In this document: positions 8,075-16,637 of the stretch, piece by piece
Layout of the letters: every line of letters begins with the position of its first letter
Position numbering within the stretch: the first letter of the stretch is position 1
Source: Mucilaginibacter sp. SMC90
Lineage (GTDB): Bacteria > Bacteroidota > Bacteroidia > Sphingobacteriales > Sphingobacteriaceae
DNA length: 64,000 bases
Direction of reading: 5' to 3'
Assembly: GCF_022811725.1 (NCBI RefSeq)
Contig: NZ_CP094527.1
Span: 7,688,001-7,752,000, forward strand
The notes under the pieces: generated by a model
Database searches by the model: none
Told to the model about the DNA's origin: nothing
What the model saw: only the letters and a program-made list of their open reading frames with translations
Program-made: the position numbers and the translations under genes

Positions 8075-8392
8075 ATGGACTACAATGTATATTTACTGGC
8101 AACCGATCCTCAAAACCCCTGCAGGGACGTGATCCACTCCAGGGATACACGCCTGAAGGTAAAAGTTTATTGCCTTGATGAGGAACGGTTTAGTCCGGAT
8201 GATAACGAGATTCAGCTTTACGGCTACGCCGAACATAAGCTTTATGCTTTTGAAACAGTTAACGTTGCCGCTGAAGACGCATTGGATTTAGTAGGTGCCA
8301 TACAATGGTATGCCCACTACATCGATTTTCCTGAAATGGAGATCCTCCCCGAAGACCCAAGACCCCGTGCCCAATACCGGGATGTTAAGTAA
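8075..8392 (+). CDS. Hypothetical protein, 105 aa
   Basis: I do not recognise a family. The protein starts MDYNVYLLATDPQNP, is acidic, and has no signal peptide, membrane segment or cysteine cluster (two Cys only: CRDV and YCLDEE), so it is probably a soluble cytosolic protein. Predicted beta-rich character with a C-terminal proline-rich end (PEDPRPRAQ). The start is supported by a short A/T-rich upstream with AACTTTG 15-20 bases before the ATG. It lies between the structured RNA array and the tRNA-Val pair, alone on its strand. Codon use looks like that of neighbours, which argues for a real gene. Confidence 0.6.
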   Translation: MDYNVYLLATDPQNPCRDVIHSRDTRLKVKVYCLDEERFSPDDNEIQLYGYAEHKLYAFETVNVAAEDALDLVGAIQWYAHYIDFPEMEILPEDPRPRAQYRDVK

Positions 8393-8444
8393 ACCACTCC
8401 GTTACCAGCTGTAAATCAACACTATCATTTTATTTGAAATTTTA

Positions 8445-8476
8445 TTTTGACAAATAAACACAACCCCCTATATTTG
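8445..8476 (+). promoter_or_regulatory. Bacteroidota promoter of the first tRNA-Val gene
   Basis: TTTTG at 8445-8449 and TATATTTG at 8469-8476 are separated by exactly 19 bases and lie 16 bases upstream of the mature tRNA 5' end, a textbook -33/-7 (TAnnTTTG) arrangement. Confidence 0.85.
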
Positions 8477-8491
8477 CAGTCCCAAAAGGAA

Positions 8492-8566
8492 GGGAGCTTA
8501 GCTCAGCTGGTTCAGAGCATCTGCCTTACAAGCAGAGGGTCACTGGTTCGAACCCAGTAGCTCCCA
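8492..8566 (+). tRNA. tRNA-Val (anticodon TAC), copy 1
   Basis: The sequence folds as a full cloverleaf: acceptor GGGAGCT/AGCTCCC with discriminator A, D arm GCTCAGCTGGTTCAGAGC, anticodon loop CTTACAA with anticodon TAC (valine), and T arm CTGGTTCGAACCCAG. The CCA end is not encoded. A strong promoter lies upstream and an intrinsic terminator at 8572-8600. Confidence 0.97.
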
Positions 8567-8571
8567 CAAAA

Positions 8572-8600
8572 AAGCCTAACAGCAATGTTGGGCTTTTTTA
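8572..8600 (+). terminator. Terminator of tRNA-Val copy 1
   Basis: AAGCCTAAC / GTTGGGCTT stem with one G-T pair, a 6-base loop and a T6 run, starting 6 bases after the tRNA. Confidence 0.85.
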
Positions 8601-8709
8601 TACTTTCATTCCGGGGCAAAATACTTCATAAAAGTATTTGCATTATTTGGCAAAGAGATTTAACTTCGCCACTCGGTTTTGCCGAAACAATGGTAAAATC
8701 AAAAACAAA

Positions 8710-8784
8710 GGGAGCTTAGCTCAGCTGGTTCAGAGCATCTGCCTTACAAGCAGAGGGTCACTGGTTCGAACCCAGTAGTTCCCA
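8710..8784 (+). tRNA. tRNA-Val (anticodon TAC), copy 2
   Basis: Identical to copy 1 over 74 of 75 bases. The only change converts acceptor AGCTCCC to AGTTCCC, replacing G5-C68 with a G-U wobble. It happens to be followed by CCA (8785-8787). A TTTG at 8646-8649 and GGTTTTG near 8674-8680 may form a weaker promoter, and its own terminator follows at 8793. Confidence 0.95.
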
Positions 8785-8792
8785 CCAAAAAG

Positions 8793-8822
8793 AAAGCCTA
8801 ACAGAAATGTTGGGCTTTTTTA
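8793..8822 (+). terminator. Terminator of tRNA-Val copy 2
   Basis: AAAGCCTAAC / GTTGGGCTTTTTT hairpin with loop AGAAAT and a T-run. It is a near copy of the terminator after tRNA copy 1, so the duplicated unit included the terminator. Confidence 0.85.
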
Positions 8823-8863
8823 TTTGAAAATTACACCAATCCACCTGCCGATAAATTGTAAAT

Positions 8864-8897
8864 AAAAAAGGCTTTCCCAAAATGAAAACCTTTTTTT
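8864..8897. terminator. Bidirectional terminator
   Basis: AAAAAAGGCTTTC and GAAAACCTTTTTT form an A/T-rich stem with runs on both sides. It lies downstream of the minus-strand gene at 8946 and of the plus-strand tRNA pair. Confidence 0.6.
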
Positions 8898-8945
8898 TCT
8901 GATAAACACCGGGCTATACCCGTTCTTGCTCAGTTTACATTTTGC

Positions 8946-9722
8946 TTAATTACTCTTTAAAGTACCAACAAAGGCCTTAACAGCCTCCGCTGTAGTTTGA
9001 AAAAAAGCCGGTCCTGCAAGCAACGTTATTTTAACCATCGGCTGAAAACTGCTTAGCGAGCGTTCTTTTAAAAACATCTCCGTTTCATAAGCATTCAGTG
9101 CTCCCTTTATAACATTAACAGCAACGGTACCTGTAGGCGAGTCGATACCTGCGTCTTTTAAATCACTGGCATGCGAATAACTGCTCACCCCCAACCGCAA
9201 GGCTTCGCGCATTTCTACACGGCCCACACTGGTCATTAGCCCGGGGTTAAATACCTTTCTATCGCCGAGCCCTATGATCAGCAGCTTTTCGGCAGCTATA
9301 CTGCCCGCCGGCGGTGTAATCAATATTGTTTCCAATGCCCGCCCCTCAAACCTGCCGCTTTTACGCAATTCAGTTAACATACCTTTCAAGACATCATCTA
9401 TATGCACTAATCCGTTAAGGCTGCGCGGCAAAGCAGGAGGCGAATTAAAAATATCCCCCTCTGTATATTCAAAAACACAAATAACCTGCAAAGGCGTTTG
9501 CTGGGTGGAAGGCGCCTGAACCGTAGTTGCTATTGTTATCCCATCTTTTTTCCCCAATACCGCCGTTGTTCCCGGCGCAGCTAATGCCTCTGTTTGCGCA
9601 ATGGCCGTTGCAGCGCCCATTAAAATAAAAGCAGCCACAACAATTGCATGCAGCAAGGTCTGTTGTAAGCCCGCAACTGCATTTGTACCCGAATTTCTTG
9701 TTGTTGATATAGCGTAATTCAT
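8946..9722 (-). CDS. Exported protein resembling the N-terminal domain of M17 leucyl aminopeptidases
   Basis: A 258-residue protein. After about 20 polar residues there is a signal-type hydrophobic segment (22-42, ending AIAQ), so export is likely. The mature part resembles the macro-like N-terminal domain of peptidase M17: a beta-alpha-beta order and the segment KLLIIGLGD (146-154) followed by EALRLGVSSY and TVAVNVIKG. The M17 catalytic domain with its metal ligands is absent and the frame ends cleanly, so this is a stand-alone domain, not a cut gene. A role in ADP-ribose-type ligand binding or as a non-catalytic partner is possible but unproven. It is monocistronic. Confidence 0.5.
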   Translation of the reverse strand: MNYAISTTRNSGTNAVAGLQQTLLHAIVVAAFILMGAATAIAQTEALAAPGTTAVLGKKDGITIATTVQAPSTQQTPLQVICVFEYTEGDIFNSPPALPRSLNGLVHIDDVLKGMLTELRKSGRFEGRALETILITPPAGSIAAEKLLIIGLGDRKVFNPGLMTSVGRVEMREALRLGVSSYSHASDLKDAGIDSPTGTVAVNVIKGALNAYETEMFLKERSLSSFQPMVKITLLAGPAFFQTTAEAVKAFVGTLKSN

Positions 9723-9919
9723 AAATATGATTTTTAAACCTGATGATATATAATGATTTTCTTATCGGTTACCGACAGGCCAAAAGTGACCAAAACAAAG
9801 AAGCTGAACGATGATGTAGGTTAAGAAAAATATCACATTGTTATTAAAAACCAGATAAACGGATTCGGTACATGCACAACATAAATGTTTAGGCTTTTTT
9901 GTTCCTTTGCTCCCAGCCT

Positions 9920-11218
9920 ATGCAAACATTAAAGCAGTTACAAAACGGAGAATTAAAAGGAACCATTTCACTTAAACTATCTGAGCAACTTTCGCATTTC
10001 CCGGTCGAAATTTTTGCGCTGGCCGATACATTGGAATATCTCGATCTCTCGTTCAATGACCTGAGTACCTTACCGGCAGACTTTGGCAGGCTCCGAAAAC
10101 TGAGGATCTTTTTCTGTTCAGAAAACCGGTTCACTGTTTTACCCGAAGTACTGGCCGATTGTCCGCACCTGGATATTGTAGGATTTAAATCAAACCAGAT
10201 AGAAACAGTGCCACCACGCTCTGTTAATCCAAATCTCCGGTGGCTCATCCTTACCAATAACAGCATTACAGGTTTGCCTGCCGAAATAGGCAATTGCAGC
10301 AGGATGCAGAAACTGATGCTTGCGGGTAACAGATTAAAGGAATTACCGGCTTCACTTGCCAACTGTCGCAACCTGGAACTGCTCCGGATTTCAGCCAATC
10401 AGCTAAGCGAATTTCCTGAGTGGCTTTTATCTTTGCCCAAATTGGCATGGCTGGCTTTTTCGGGCAATCCTTTCAGCTATAAACCAATAGTACAATCGCT
10501 TGAACCTATTGATAGCCGCGAGCTGCAGATCAGTGAATTGCTTGGCGAAGGTGCGTCTGGCATAATTTCAAAAGCCACATGGCGGCATGCCGGCGAAACA
10601 AGTGAGGTTGCCGTTAAAATATTTAAAGGAGCGGTTACCAGCGATGGCCTGCCCGAAGATGAGATGGACGCCTGCATCAGCGCAGGTAATCATGACGGGC
10701 TTGCAGAATTAATAGGCCAGATCACCAATCATCCCGAAAACAAAAAAGGACTGGTAATGAAACTTATACCTGATACCTTTTACAACCTTGGCCTCCCACC
10801 CAGCTTTATTAGCTGCACACGCGATGTTTTTAAACCCGGCATGGGTCTTACACCTGCACAAATACTAAAAATTACAGGCACCATTGCATCGGTTGCAGAA
10901 CACCTGCATAGCAAAGGCATTATGCATAGCGACCTTTATGCCCACAATATTTTAATTGATGATGAAGCGAACACGCTGTTCAGCGATTTTGGGGCAGCCT
11001 GTTTTTATGATGCGTCAGATATAGAAACCGCCAGGAAACTTGAATTGCTTGAAGTAAGGGCTTACGGCTGCCTGCTCGACGATCTTATCAGCTTATGTAA
11101 TGAAGCTGAACACCCCGGCATTGAAAAACTTACCGCGCTTAGGGACATGTGCATGAGCGATGATGTGTCAAAGCGGCCTTTATTTTATCAAATATTATCT
11201 CAATTACACAAATTGTAA
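9920..11218 (+). CDS. Leucine-rich-repeat protein kinase (eukaryote-like)
   Basis: A 432-residue cytosolic protein. I chose ATG 9920 because the upstream TTG sits in A/T-rich leader and a TTCCTTTG -7-like box lies just before. Residues 35-190 hold about seven leucine-rich repeats (LDLSFNDLSTLP, LMLAGNRLKELP, LRISANQLSEFP). Residues 203-430 are a protein-kinase-like domain: glycine loop LGEGASG (208-214), VAVK lysine K233, catalytic loop HSDLYAHN (336-343, D338 and N343) and DFG (356-358). HSD replaces the usual HRD, otherwise all key residues are kept, so an active Ser/Thr kinase is likely. The repeats probably recruit a substrate or sense a partner. It is a single gene with no obvious phosphatase nearby. 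Confidence 0.87.
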   Translation: MQTLKQLQNGELKGTISLKLSEQLSHFPVEIFALADTLEYLDLSFNDLSTLPADFGRLRKLRIFFCSENRFTVLPEVLADCPHLDIVGFKSNQIETVPPRSVNPNLRWLILTNNSITGLPAEIGNCSRMQKLMLAGNRLKELPASLANCRNLELLRISANQLSEFPEWLLSLPKLAWLAFSGNPFSYKPIVQSLEPIDSRELQISELLGEGASGIISKATWRHAGETSEVAVKIFKGAVTSDGLPEDEMDACISAGNHDGLAELIGQITNHPENKKGLVMKLIPDTFYNLGLPPSFISCTRDVFKPGMGLTPAQILKITGTIASVAEHLHSKGIMHSDLYAHNILIDDEANTLFSDFGAACFYDASDIETARKLELLEVRAYGCLLDDLISLCNEAEHPGIEKLTALRDMCMSDDVSKRPLFYQILSQLHKL

Positions 11219-11400
11219 CAACCTGCCAACCGCAACTAATATTTCTGTAAGTTTTGGCACATTTACGCCCCCACGAAACCTATTTTATAAACAAAGTGGA
11301 TTAAAACGTAACCCAACGCTTTAATTTTTTAGAAATATTTGAACGAAAAATGATAATTTTTACCAATCCGTCGATTCATTCGTCAGATTCGTCGGTTTTT
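11219..11400. other. Intergenic A/T-rich stretch with no recognised feature
   Basis: No credible reading frame, hairpin terminator or repeat was seen between the kinase stop and the promoter at 11401. The wider gap 11219-11975 otherwise holds the small-RNA candidate (11438) and a dispersed repeat (11720). Confidence 0.6.
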
Positions 11401-11432
11401 TTTTGATTTTAACAATCCATGTATTAGATTTG
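11401..11432 (+). promoter_or_regulatory. Strong Bacteroidota-type promoter in an intergenic gap
   Basis: TTTTG at 11401-11405 and TAGATTTG at 11425-11432 are 19 bases apart, the same geometry as the tRNA-Val promoter. No protein gene follows on this strand; the small-RNA candidate does. Confidence 0.7.
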
Positions 11433-11437
11433 CAGCT

Positions 11438-11525
11438 ATTTCAATACAAGGTTACCACCTTGATTTGTGATAAGGTTTAGGTTTAAAGCCTCCAAGCAGC
11501 GAGTGCAAGGAGGCTTTTATTTTTT
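11438..11525 (+). ncRNA. Orphan small-RNA candidate, about 85-88 nt
   Basis: The segment lies between a well-formed promoter (11401-11432) and an intrinsic terminator (AAAGCCTCC 11485-11493 paired with GGAGGCTTT 11509-11517, then TTATTTTTT). It contains a first hairpin CAAGG-ttacca-CCTTG (about 11447-11462) and a linker. The terminator stem also pairs internally GCA/TGC across a symmetrical A-A internal loop. There is no start codon with a meaningful frame inside. The 5' end is inferred as about 6 bases after the -7 box. I do not recognise it as a known family. Confidence 0.6.
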
Positions 11526-11719
11526 ACTTTATCCAATAACGCATCAACTAAAGTTTTAGTGTTCAAACAAGCAATAAAATTCTTAAGTCAGAAGTATTAG
11601 CCGGAAGTCATAAAATCGGATTTTCGCCCTGTTTTTTAGGCGTAAACGACTGGGCAAAAGTTTAGGACTGCCCGTTGTTTGTGTCCGGAAGGTAAAATTA
11701 TATATATATTAAAAAAGAT

Positions 11720-11832
11720 GTCATTGCGAGCGTAGCGCGGCAATCTCGTAGCCAATGCATGTCCGCCCTGTATAGCTACGGGATTGCCGCGTCGCCCCAA
11801 ACGCTTTTGCCCATGCCGCTCCTCGCAATGAC
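11720..11832. repeat. Dispersed palindromic repeat, GTCATTGCGAG family, copy 2
   Basis: 113 bp, beginning GTCATTGCGAGCGTAGCGCG and ending in CTCGCAATGAC, with GGCAATCTCG and GGATTGCCGCG inside in opposite orientation. Same family as copies at 1571 and 16693; size differs through the central part. Confidence 0.8.
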
Positions 11833-11975
11833 ATGACTTTTTTAACCAGCATTCCCAACCGATCTTCATCTTCCGAACATCTATGGTGAAAATACCAACA
11901 ACGGCAGGAACTAACAAACTTACATTACATACCCGACTTTGAACTTAAGACTGGCGACTTAAGACTAAAGCAACA

Positions 11976-12170
11976 CTACTTATTTTCCTTTACCACATCA
12001 ATAAGCCAGGTTACCAAGCCAATGAAACCGGCTATAAACAATCCGGCTCCTGCACCACGCGCATAGTCATCCCATTTTTCGCTGGGCCCGCTTGGAATGG
12101 CCATCCCTGCCGAAAACAGGATAATACCTATTAGTAAAAGATAAACAGAGCGTTTTGCTTTATTTTTCAT
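11976..12170 (-). CDS. Small two-helix membrane protein, 64 aa
   Basis: The protein MKNKAKRSVYLL... has two hydrophobic segments (about residues 9-26 and 40-58) joined by a polar, Gly-rich loop (SGPSEKWDDYARGAGAG) and a charged tail DVVKENK. Positive residues at the N-terminus suggest the first helix is a true membrane anchor. No family recognised. It is divergent from ileS, with start codons 72 bases apart, so the two share a promoter region. Confidence 0.6.
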   Translation of the reverse strand: MKNKAKRSVYLLLIGIILFSAGMAIPSGPSEKWDDYARGAGAGLFIAGFIGLVTWLIDVVKENK

Positions 12171-12242
12171 CGGCCTAAATTAAAAAAATCATTTTTTAAT
12201 TCTGTATTTTTGCAACCTCTTAAAAACGAGGTGAAATAATAG

Positions 12243-15200
12243 ATGTACAAGGAATATAAGCAGTTAAACTTATCGCAAACCGGCAAAGAGATACTGGACT
12301 TCTGGAAACAGAAAAATATTTTCGAAAAAAGCATTACCAGCCGTCCGGCAGGTAACCCTTATACTTTTTATGAAGGGCCGCCGAGCGCTAACGGTATGCC
12401 CGGTATTCACCACGTAATGGCGCGCTCTATTAAAGACATTTTTTGCCGTTACAAAACCCTTAAAGGTTACCAGGTAAAACGCAAAGGCGGCTGGGACACC
12501 CACGGTCTGCCTATTGAGCTTGCTGTTGAAAAAGCCCTTGGCATCACCAAAGATGATATCGGCAAAAAAATAAGCGTTAAGGATTATAACGACGCCTGCC
12601 GTAAAGAGGTAATGCGCTATACCGACGTTTGGAACGACCTGACCGAAAAAATGGGTTATTGGGTGGACCTGAACGATCCATACATCACCTACAAAAACGA
12701 ATACATTGAAAGCCTTTGGTGGATTCTGAAGCAGCTGCATAATAAAGATATGCTGTACAAAGGTTACACCGTACAGCCATATTCGCCAAAATCAGGTACC
12801 GGTTTGAGCTCGCACGAGCTTAACCAGCCAGGCACCTACAAAATGGTGAAGGATACTACTATAGTAGCACAGTTTAAAGTAAAAAAAGATGCAGATTCGG
12901 CGTTTTTGTTTGAGGGCATAGATACCGAAGTATTTATCCTGGCCTGGACAACTACCCCATGGACTTTACCATCAAACTGTGCCCTTGCCGTTGGCGAAGA
13001 CATTAATTACGTTAAGATCAACACCTTTAACCCTTACACCTACCTGCCGGTTTGTGTAGTGCTGGCTAAAGACCTGGTTAAAAAATATTTTAAAGCTGAA
13101 GGTGAAAACGCTTCTTTTACCGATTACAAAGGCGGCGATAAGATCATCCCATGGAAAATTGAAGCCGAAGTAAAAGGCAGTCAGCTGGTGGGCATCCACT
13201 ATGAGCAACTGATGCCTTATGTAACTAACGAGGATCTGGAGCAAAACGCTTTCCGCGTGATCCCTGCCGATTTTGTTACTACCGAAGATGGTACCGGTAT
13301 AGTACACACCGCGTCTGTTTTTGGTGCTGACGACTTCAGGGCCTGTAAGGAAAACAACGTACCATCGGTAATGGTAAAGGATGAAACAGGCAAGGATGTT
13401 CCGCTGGTGAACAAACAGGGCCGTTTTGTTGACGAGGTTACCGATTATGCGGGCCGTTACGTTAAAGAAGAATATTATACTGATGCCGAGCGTGCCGAAG
13501 AAGGTTTTAAAGCAACCGACGTGCTCATCTCTATCAAATTAAAAACTGAGAACCGTGCGTTCGATGTTAAGAAATACGAGCACAGCTACCCGCACTCATG
13601 GCGCAGCGATGAGCCGATATTATACTATCCGCTTGATAGCTGGTTTATCCGTACTACTGCGGTTAAGGATAAAATGGTGGAGCTAAACAAAACCATCAAC
13701 TGGAAACCAGAATCGACCGGTACAGGCCGTTTTGGTAACTGGCTGGAGAATTTGGTTGACTGGAACCTTTCACGTTCACGCTACTGGGGTACCCCGCTGC
13801 CTATCTGGCGCGAGGAGAATGGCGCTGAGGAGATCTGCATTGGTTCGATAGCCGAGCTTAACGCCGAGATCGAAAAATCGATCAAAGCCGGTTTTATGCC
13901 CGAAGGTTTTACACTGGAAGATATGCACCGCCCTTATGTTGATGATGTTGTTTTAGTATCATCAACCGGTAACAAAATGCTGCGCGAGCCCGATCTGATC
14001 GACGTTTGGTTTGATTCGGGTGCTATGCCTTATGCGCAATGGCATTTCCCTTTTGAAAACCATGACCAATTTAAAAACGCCTACCCGGCCGATTTCATTG
14101 CCGAAGGTGTTGATCAAACCCGCGGCTGGTTCTTCACCCTGCACGCCATAGCCGTAATGCTAAGCGAAGCCAGTGATGAAGTTAAGGCCGTTAACGAGCA
14201 GGTTGGCAACAAGGGCATCGCGTTCAAAAACGTGGTATCAAATGGCCTGGTGCTTGATAAAAATGGCAACAAAATGTCTAAACGTTTAGGCAACGCCGTT
14301 GATCCGTTTACTACCATTGAACAATACGGTGCCGATGCGGCCCGCTGGTACATGATCAGTAATGCATCGCCATGGGATAACCTTAAATTTAACGAAGAAG
14401 GTATAGACGAAGTTAGGCGTAAGTTTTTTGGCACGCTGCACAACACCTATTCGTTCTTTACCCTATACGCCAATATTGATAAGTTCACTTACAGCGAACC
14501 GGAGATAGAGAACAGCAAGCGTCCGGAAATTGACCGCTGGATCATATCACTGTTAAACACCCTGAGCAAGGAGGTTGACGGCTATTATGCCGATTTTGAG
14601 CCTACCAAGGCTGCCCGTGCCATCCAGGAGTTTGTTGACGTGCATTTCAGTAACTGGTTTATCCGCTTAAGCCGCCGCCGTTTCTGGAAATCAGATGATT
14701 CGGAAGATAAGCTTTCGGCTTACCAAACATTGTATACCTGCTTAATTGCTATCAGCAAGCTGATGTCGCCAATTGCGCCGTTCTTTGCCGATAGGTTATA
14801 TTGCGATCTGAATGCCGTTACCGGTAAAGAAGAGTTTGAATCGGTACACCTGGCTTATTTCCCTGAGTACAACAGTGCATTGGTTGATGCCGAGCTTGAA
14901 GAGCGCATGCAGCTTGCACAGGATGTTTCATCACTAACGCTTTCATTACGTAAAAAGGTGAATATCAATGTACGTCAGCCTTTGAGCAAAATTTTATTGC
15001 CAATACTGGATAAAAGCTTTAAATTACACATTGAGCAGGTTAAAGACCTGATTTTGTCTGAAACCAACATTAAGGATATTGAGTATATTACCGATACCGC
15101 AGGTTTCATCAAAAAGAAGATAAAGCCAAACTTTAAGGCTTTGGGCCAAAAAGTAGGTAAGGATATGAAAGTTGTAGCCGAAGCCATCACAAACTTCACC

Positions 15201-15626
15201 CAGGATGATATTGCCGCCTTAGAAACTAACGGCAACATTCCGGTACTTGATGGCAAATACGAAGTATTAGCTACCGACGTTGAGATCATAGCCGAAGATG
15301 TTCCCGGATGGCAGGTGGCAAATTTGGGAAAACTAACCGTGGCTTTAGATGTTACCATAACCAACGAATTAAAACAGGAGGGTATTTCACGCGAATTTAT
15401 CAACCGTGTGCAGAATATGCGTAAGACAAAAGGATTTGAAGTAACTGATAGGATAAACGTGCAGGTAAGCAGCACTCCGGTGATCAAAGAGGCCGTGGAA
15501 AATAATCTATCCTACATTTGCGCAGAAATTTTGGCCGACAGTATTGTGTTTGTGGATGATCTTGCAGCGGGTGAACCTGTTACAATTGACGAACAAGAAA
15601 TATTGATTGCTATTAGTAAAGTATAA
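12243..15626 (+). CDS. ileS: Isoleucyl-tRNA synthetase
   Basis: A 1127-residue class I aminoacyl-tRNA synthetase that charges tRNA-Ile. Visible signatures: the HIGH-type motif GIHH (54-57) after EGPPSANGMP, a CP1 editing domain around residues 200-400 with TTTPWTLPSN and GTGIVHTA, the zone WFDSGAMPYAQWHFPFE, and KMSKR (677-681). A long C-terminal anticodon-binding region follows. The length matches the long eukaryote-like IleS form common in Bacteroidota. A TATTTTTG -7 box lies at 12205-12212. Its stop overlaps the start of the downstream DksA-like gene by one base, so the genes form an operon with lspA. Confidence 0.97.
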   Translation: MYKEYKQLNLSQTGKEILDFWKQKNIFEKSITSRPAGNPYTFYEGPPSANGMPGIHHVMARSIKDIFCRYKTLKGYQVKRKGGWDTHGLPIELAVEKALGITKDDIGKKISVKDYNDACRKEVMRYTDVWNDLTEKMGYWVDLNDPYITYKNEYIESLWWILKQLHNKDMLYKGYTVQPYSPKSGTGLSSHELNQPGTYKMVKDTTIVAQFKVKKDADSAFLFEGIDTEVFILAWTTTPWTLPSNCALAVGEDINYVKINTFNPYTYLPVCVVLAKDLVKKYFKAEGENASFTDYKGGDKIIPWKIEAEVKGSQLVGIHYEQLMPYVTNEDLEQNAFRVIPADFVTTEDGTGIVHTASVFGADDFRACKENNVPSVMVKDETGKDVPLVNKQGRFVDEVTDYAGRYVKEEYYTDAERAEEGFKATDVLISIKLKTENRAFDVKKYEHSYPHSWRSDEPILYYPLDSWFIRTTAVKDKMVELNKTINWKPESTGTGRFGNWLENLVDWNLSRSRYWGTPLPIWREENGAEEICIGSIAELNAEIEKSIKAGFMPEGFTLEDMHRPYVDDVVLVSSTGNKMLREPDLIDVWFDSGAMPYAQWHFPFENHDQFKNAYPADFIAEGVDQTRGWFFTLHAIAVMLSEASDEVKAVNEQVGNKGIAFKNVVSNGLVLDKNGNKMSKRLGNAVDPFTTIEQYGADAARWYMISNASPWDNLKFNEEGIDEVRRKFFGTLHNTYSFFTLYANIDKFTYSEPEIENSKRPEIDRWIISLLNTLSKEVDGYYADFEPTKAARAIQEFVDVHFSNWFIRLSRRRFWKSDDSEDKLSAYQTLYTCLIAISKLMSPIAPFFADRLYCDLNAVTGKEEFESVHLAYFPEYNSALVDAELEERMQLAQDVSSLTLSLRKKVNINVRQPLSKILLPILDKSFKLHIEQVKDLILSETNIKDIEYITDTAGFIKKKIKPNFKALGQKVGKDMKVVAEAITNFTQDDIAALETNGNIPVLDGKYEVLATDVEIIAEDVPGWQVANLGKLTVALDVTITNELKQEGISREFINRVQNMRKTKGFEVTDRINVQVSSTPVIKEAVENNLSYICAEILADSIVFVDDLAAGEPVTIDEQEILIAISKV

Positions 15627-16009
15627 TGAAACAAGAACAAGAAAAAACCAGATATTCTGAAGCTGACCTGCAGGAATTTAAAGGGATTATCCTGGATAAA
15701 ATGCGCATAGCCCGCGAGGAATTAAACTCATTGGCTACGTCATTAAGTTCGCCTAATGCCAACGGCACCGATGATACTGCCGGTACTTACAAAACATTAG
15801 AAGATGGTTCGGCAACGCTTGAAAAAGAGCAGATAAACCAGTTGGCCGCACGTCAGAAAAAGTTCATTGAGCAGCTTGAGGCTGCGCTTGTACGTATTGA
15901 AAATAAAACTTACGGTGTTTGCCGCGAAACAGGCAAGCTGATTCCGAAAGAGCGTTTACGTGCTGTACCGCACACTACCCTTTCAATGGAAGCTAAATTA
16001 AAGCAATAA
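15626..16009 (+). CDS. DksA/TraR-family protein lacking the zinc cysteines
   Basis: A 127-residue protein. The first 95 residues form a helical hairpin (coiled-coil) and the C-terminus YGVCRETGKLIPKERLRAVPH is the DksA/TraR zinc-finger globule with only one of the usual four cysteines left (C in GVCRETG). In the family, such proteins bind the RNA polymerase secondary channel and tune transcription; zinc-free variants exist. ATG overlaps the ileS stop (TAATG) and the stop codon directly abuts lspA, so all three genes are translationally linked. A regulatory role in stress or nutrient response is inferred. Confidence 0.85.
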   Translation: MKQEQEKTRYSEADLQEFKGIILDKMRIAREELNSLATSLSSPNANGTDDTAGTYKTLEDGSATLEKEQINQLAARQKKFIEQLEAALVRIENKTYGVCRETGKLIPKERLRAVPHTTLSMEAKLKQ

Positions 16010-16615
16010 ATGAAGGCTGCTTATACCAAACCTTTTTTAACTGCTGCCTTTATCATCCTTGCCGACCAGATCATCAAAACCTGGGTACGGGCACACATGC
16101 AAATGGGCGAAGAAATTCGTTTCCTGGGAAACCGGGGCATGTTGCATTACACCGAAAACAACGGCATGGCATTTGGCATGGAGTGGGGCGGCGATGCGGG
16201 CAAACTGGCTTTAACACTGTTCCGCATAGTTGCGGTTTGCGGTATAATTTACACCCTTGTTTATTTAATTAAACACAAATACCACCGCGGGCTTATCATG
16301 AACGTAGCGCTTATTTTAGCCGGCGCTATGGGCAATATCATCGATTCAACATTTTACGGGTTGATGTATAAATATGCCCCGATATTTCATGGCCGGGTGG
16401 TTGATATGTTTTACTTCCCTCTGCTACGCGGTACCTATCCATCATGGTTCCCGCTATGGGCAGGCGAATCTTTTGAGTTTTTCAGGCCGGTATTTAACCT
16501 GGCCGATGCATCGATCTGTGTAGGTGTAATTATGATACTCCTGTACCAGAAACGCTATTTCAAACACGAAAAACCCGAAGTAGCCAGCCCCAACAGTGAA
16601 ATGGTTGAAGAATAA
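16010..16615 (+). CDS. lspA: Lipoprotein signal peptidase (signal peptidase II)
   Basis: A 201-residue inner-membrane aspartic protease that removes signal peptides from prolipoproteins. Four hydrophobic segments (about 8-24, 65-87, 95-112 and 160-180) and the family motifs are present: TENNGMAFG (48-56), AMGNIID (106-112), VVDMFYFP with D132, and FNLADASI with D166; D132 and D166 are the likely catalytic pair. A short insert (YAPIFHGR and RGTYPSWFPLWAGES) makes it longer than the E. coli enzyme, as is usual in Bacteroidota. It is the third gene of the ileS operon. Confidence 0.95.
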   Translation: MKAAYTKPFLTAAFIILADQIIKTWVRAHMQMGEEIRFLGNRGMLHYTENNGMAFGMEWGGDAGKLALTLFRIVAVCGIIYTLVYLIKHKYHRGLIMNVALILAGAMGNIIDSTFYGLMYKYAPIFHGRVVDMFYFPLLRGTYPSWFPLWAGESFEFFRPVFNLADASICVGVIMILLYQKRYFKHEKPEVASPNSEMVEE

Positions 16616-16637
16616 AATTATTATAGATTCCATATAT

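Noticed and set aside
12171..12242. T-box or other riboswitch leader before ileS
   Set aside because: Leader after the -7 box is only about 25 bases, with at most a weak CCTC/GAGG stem.
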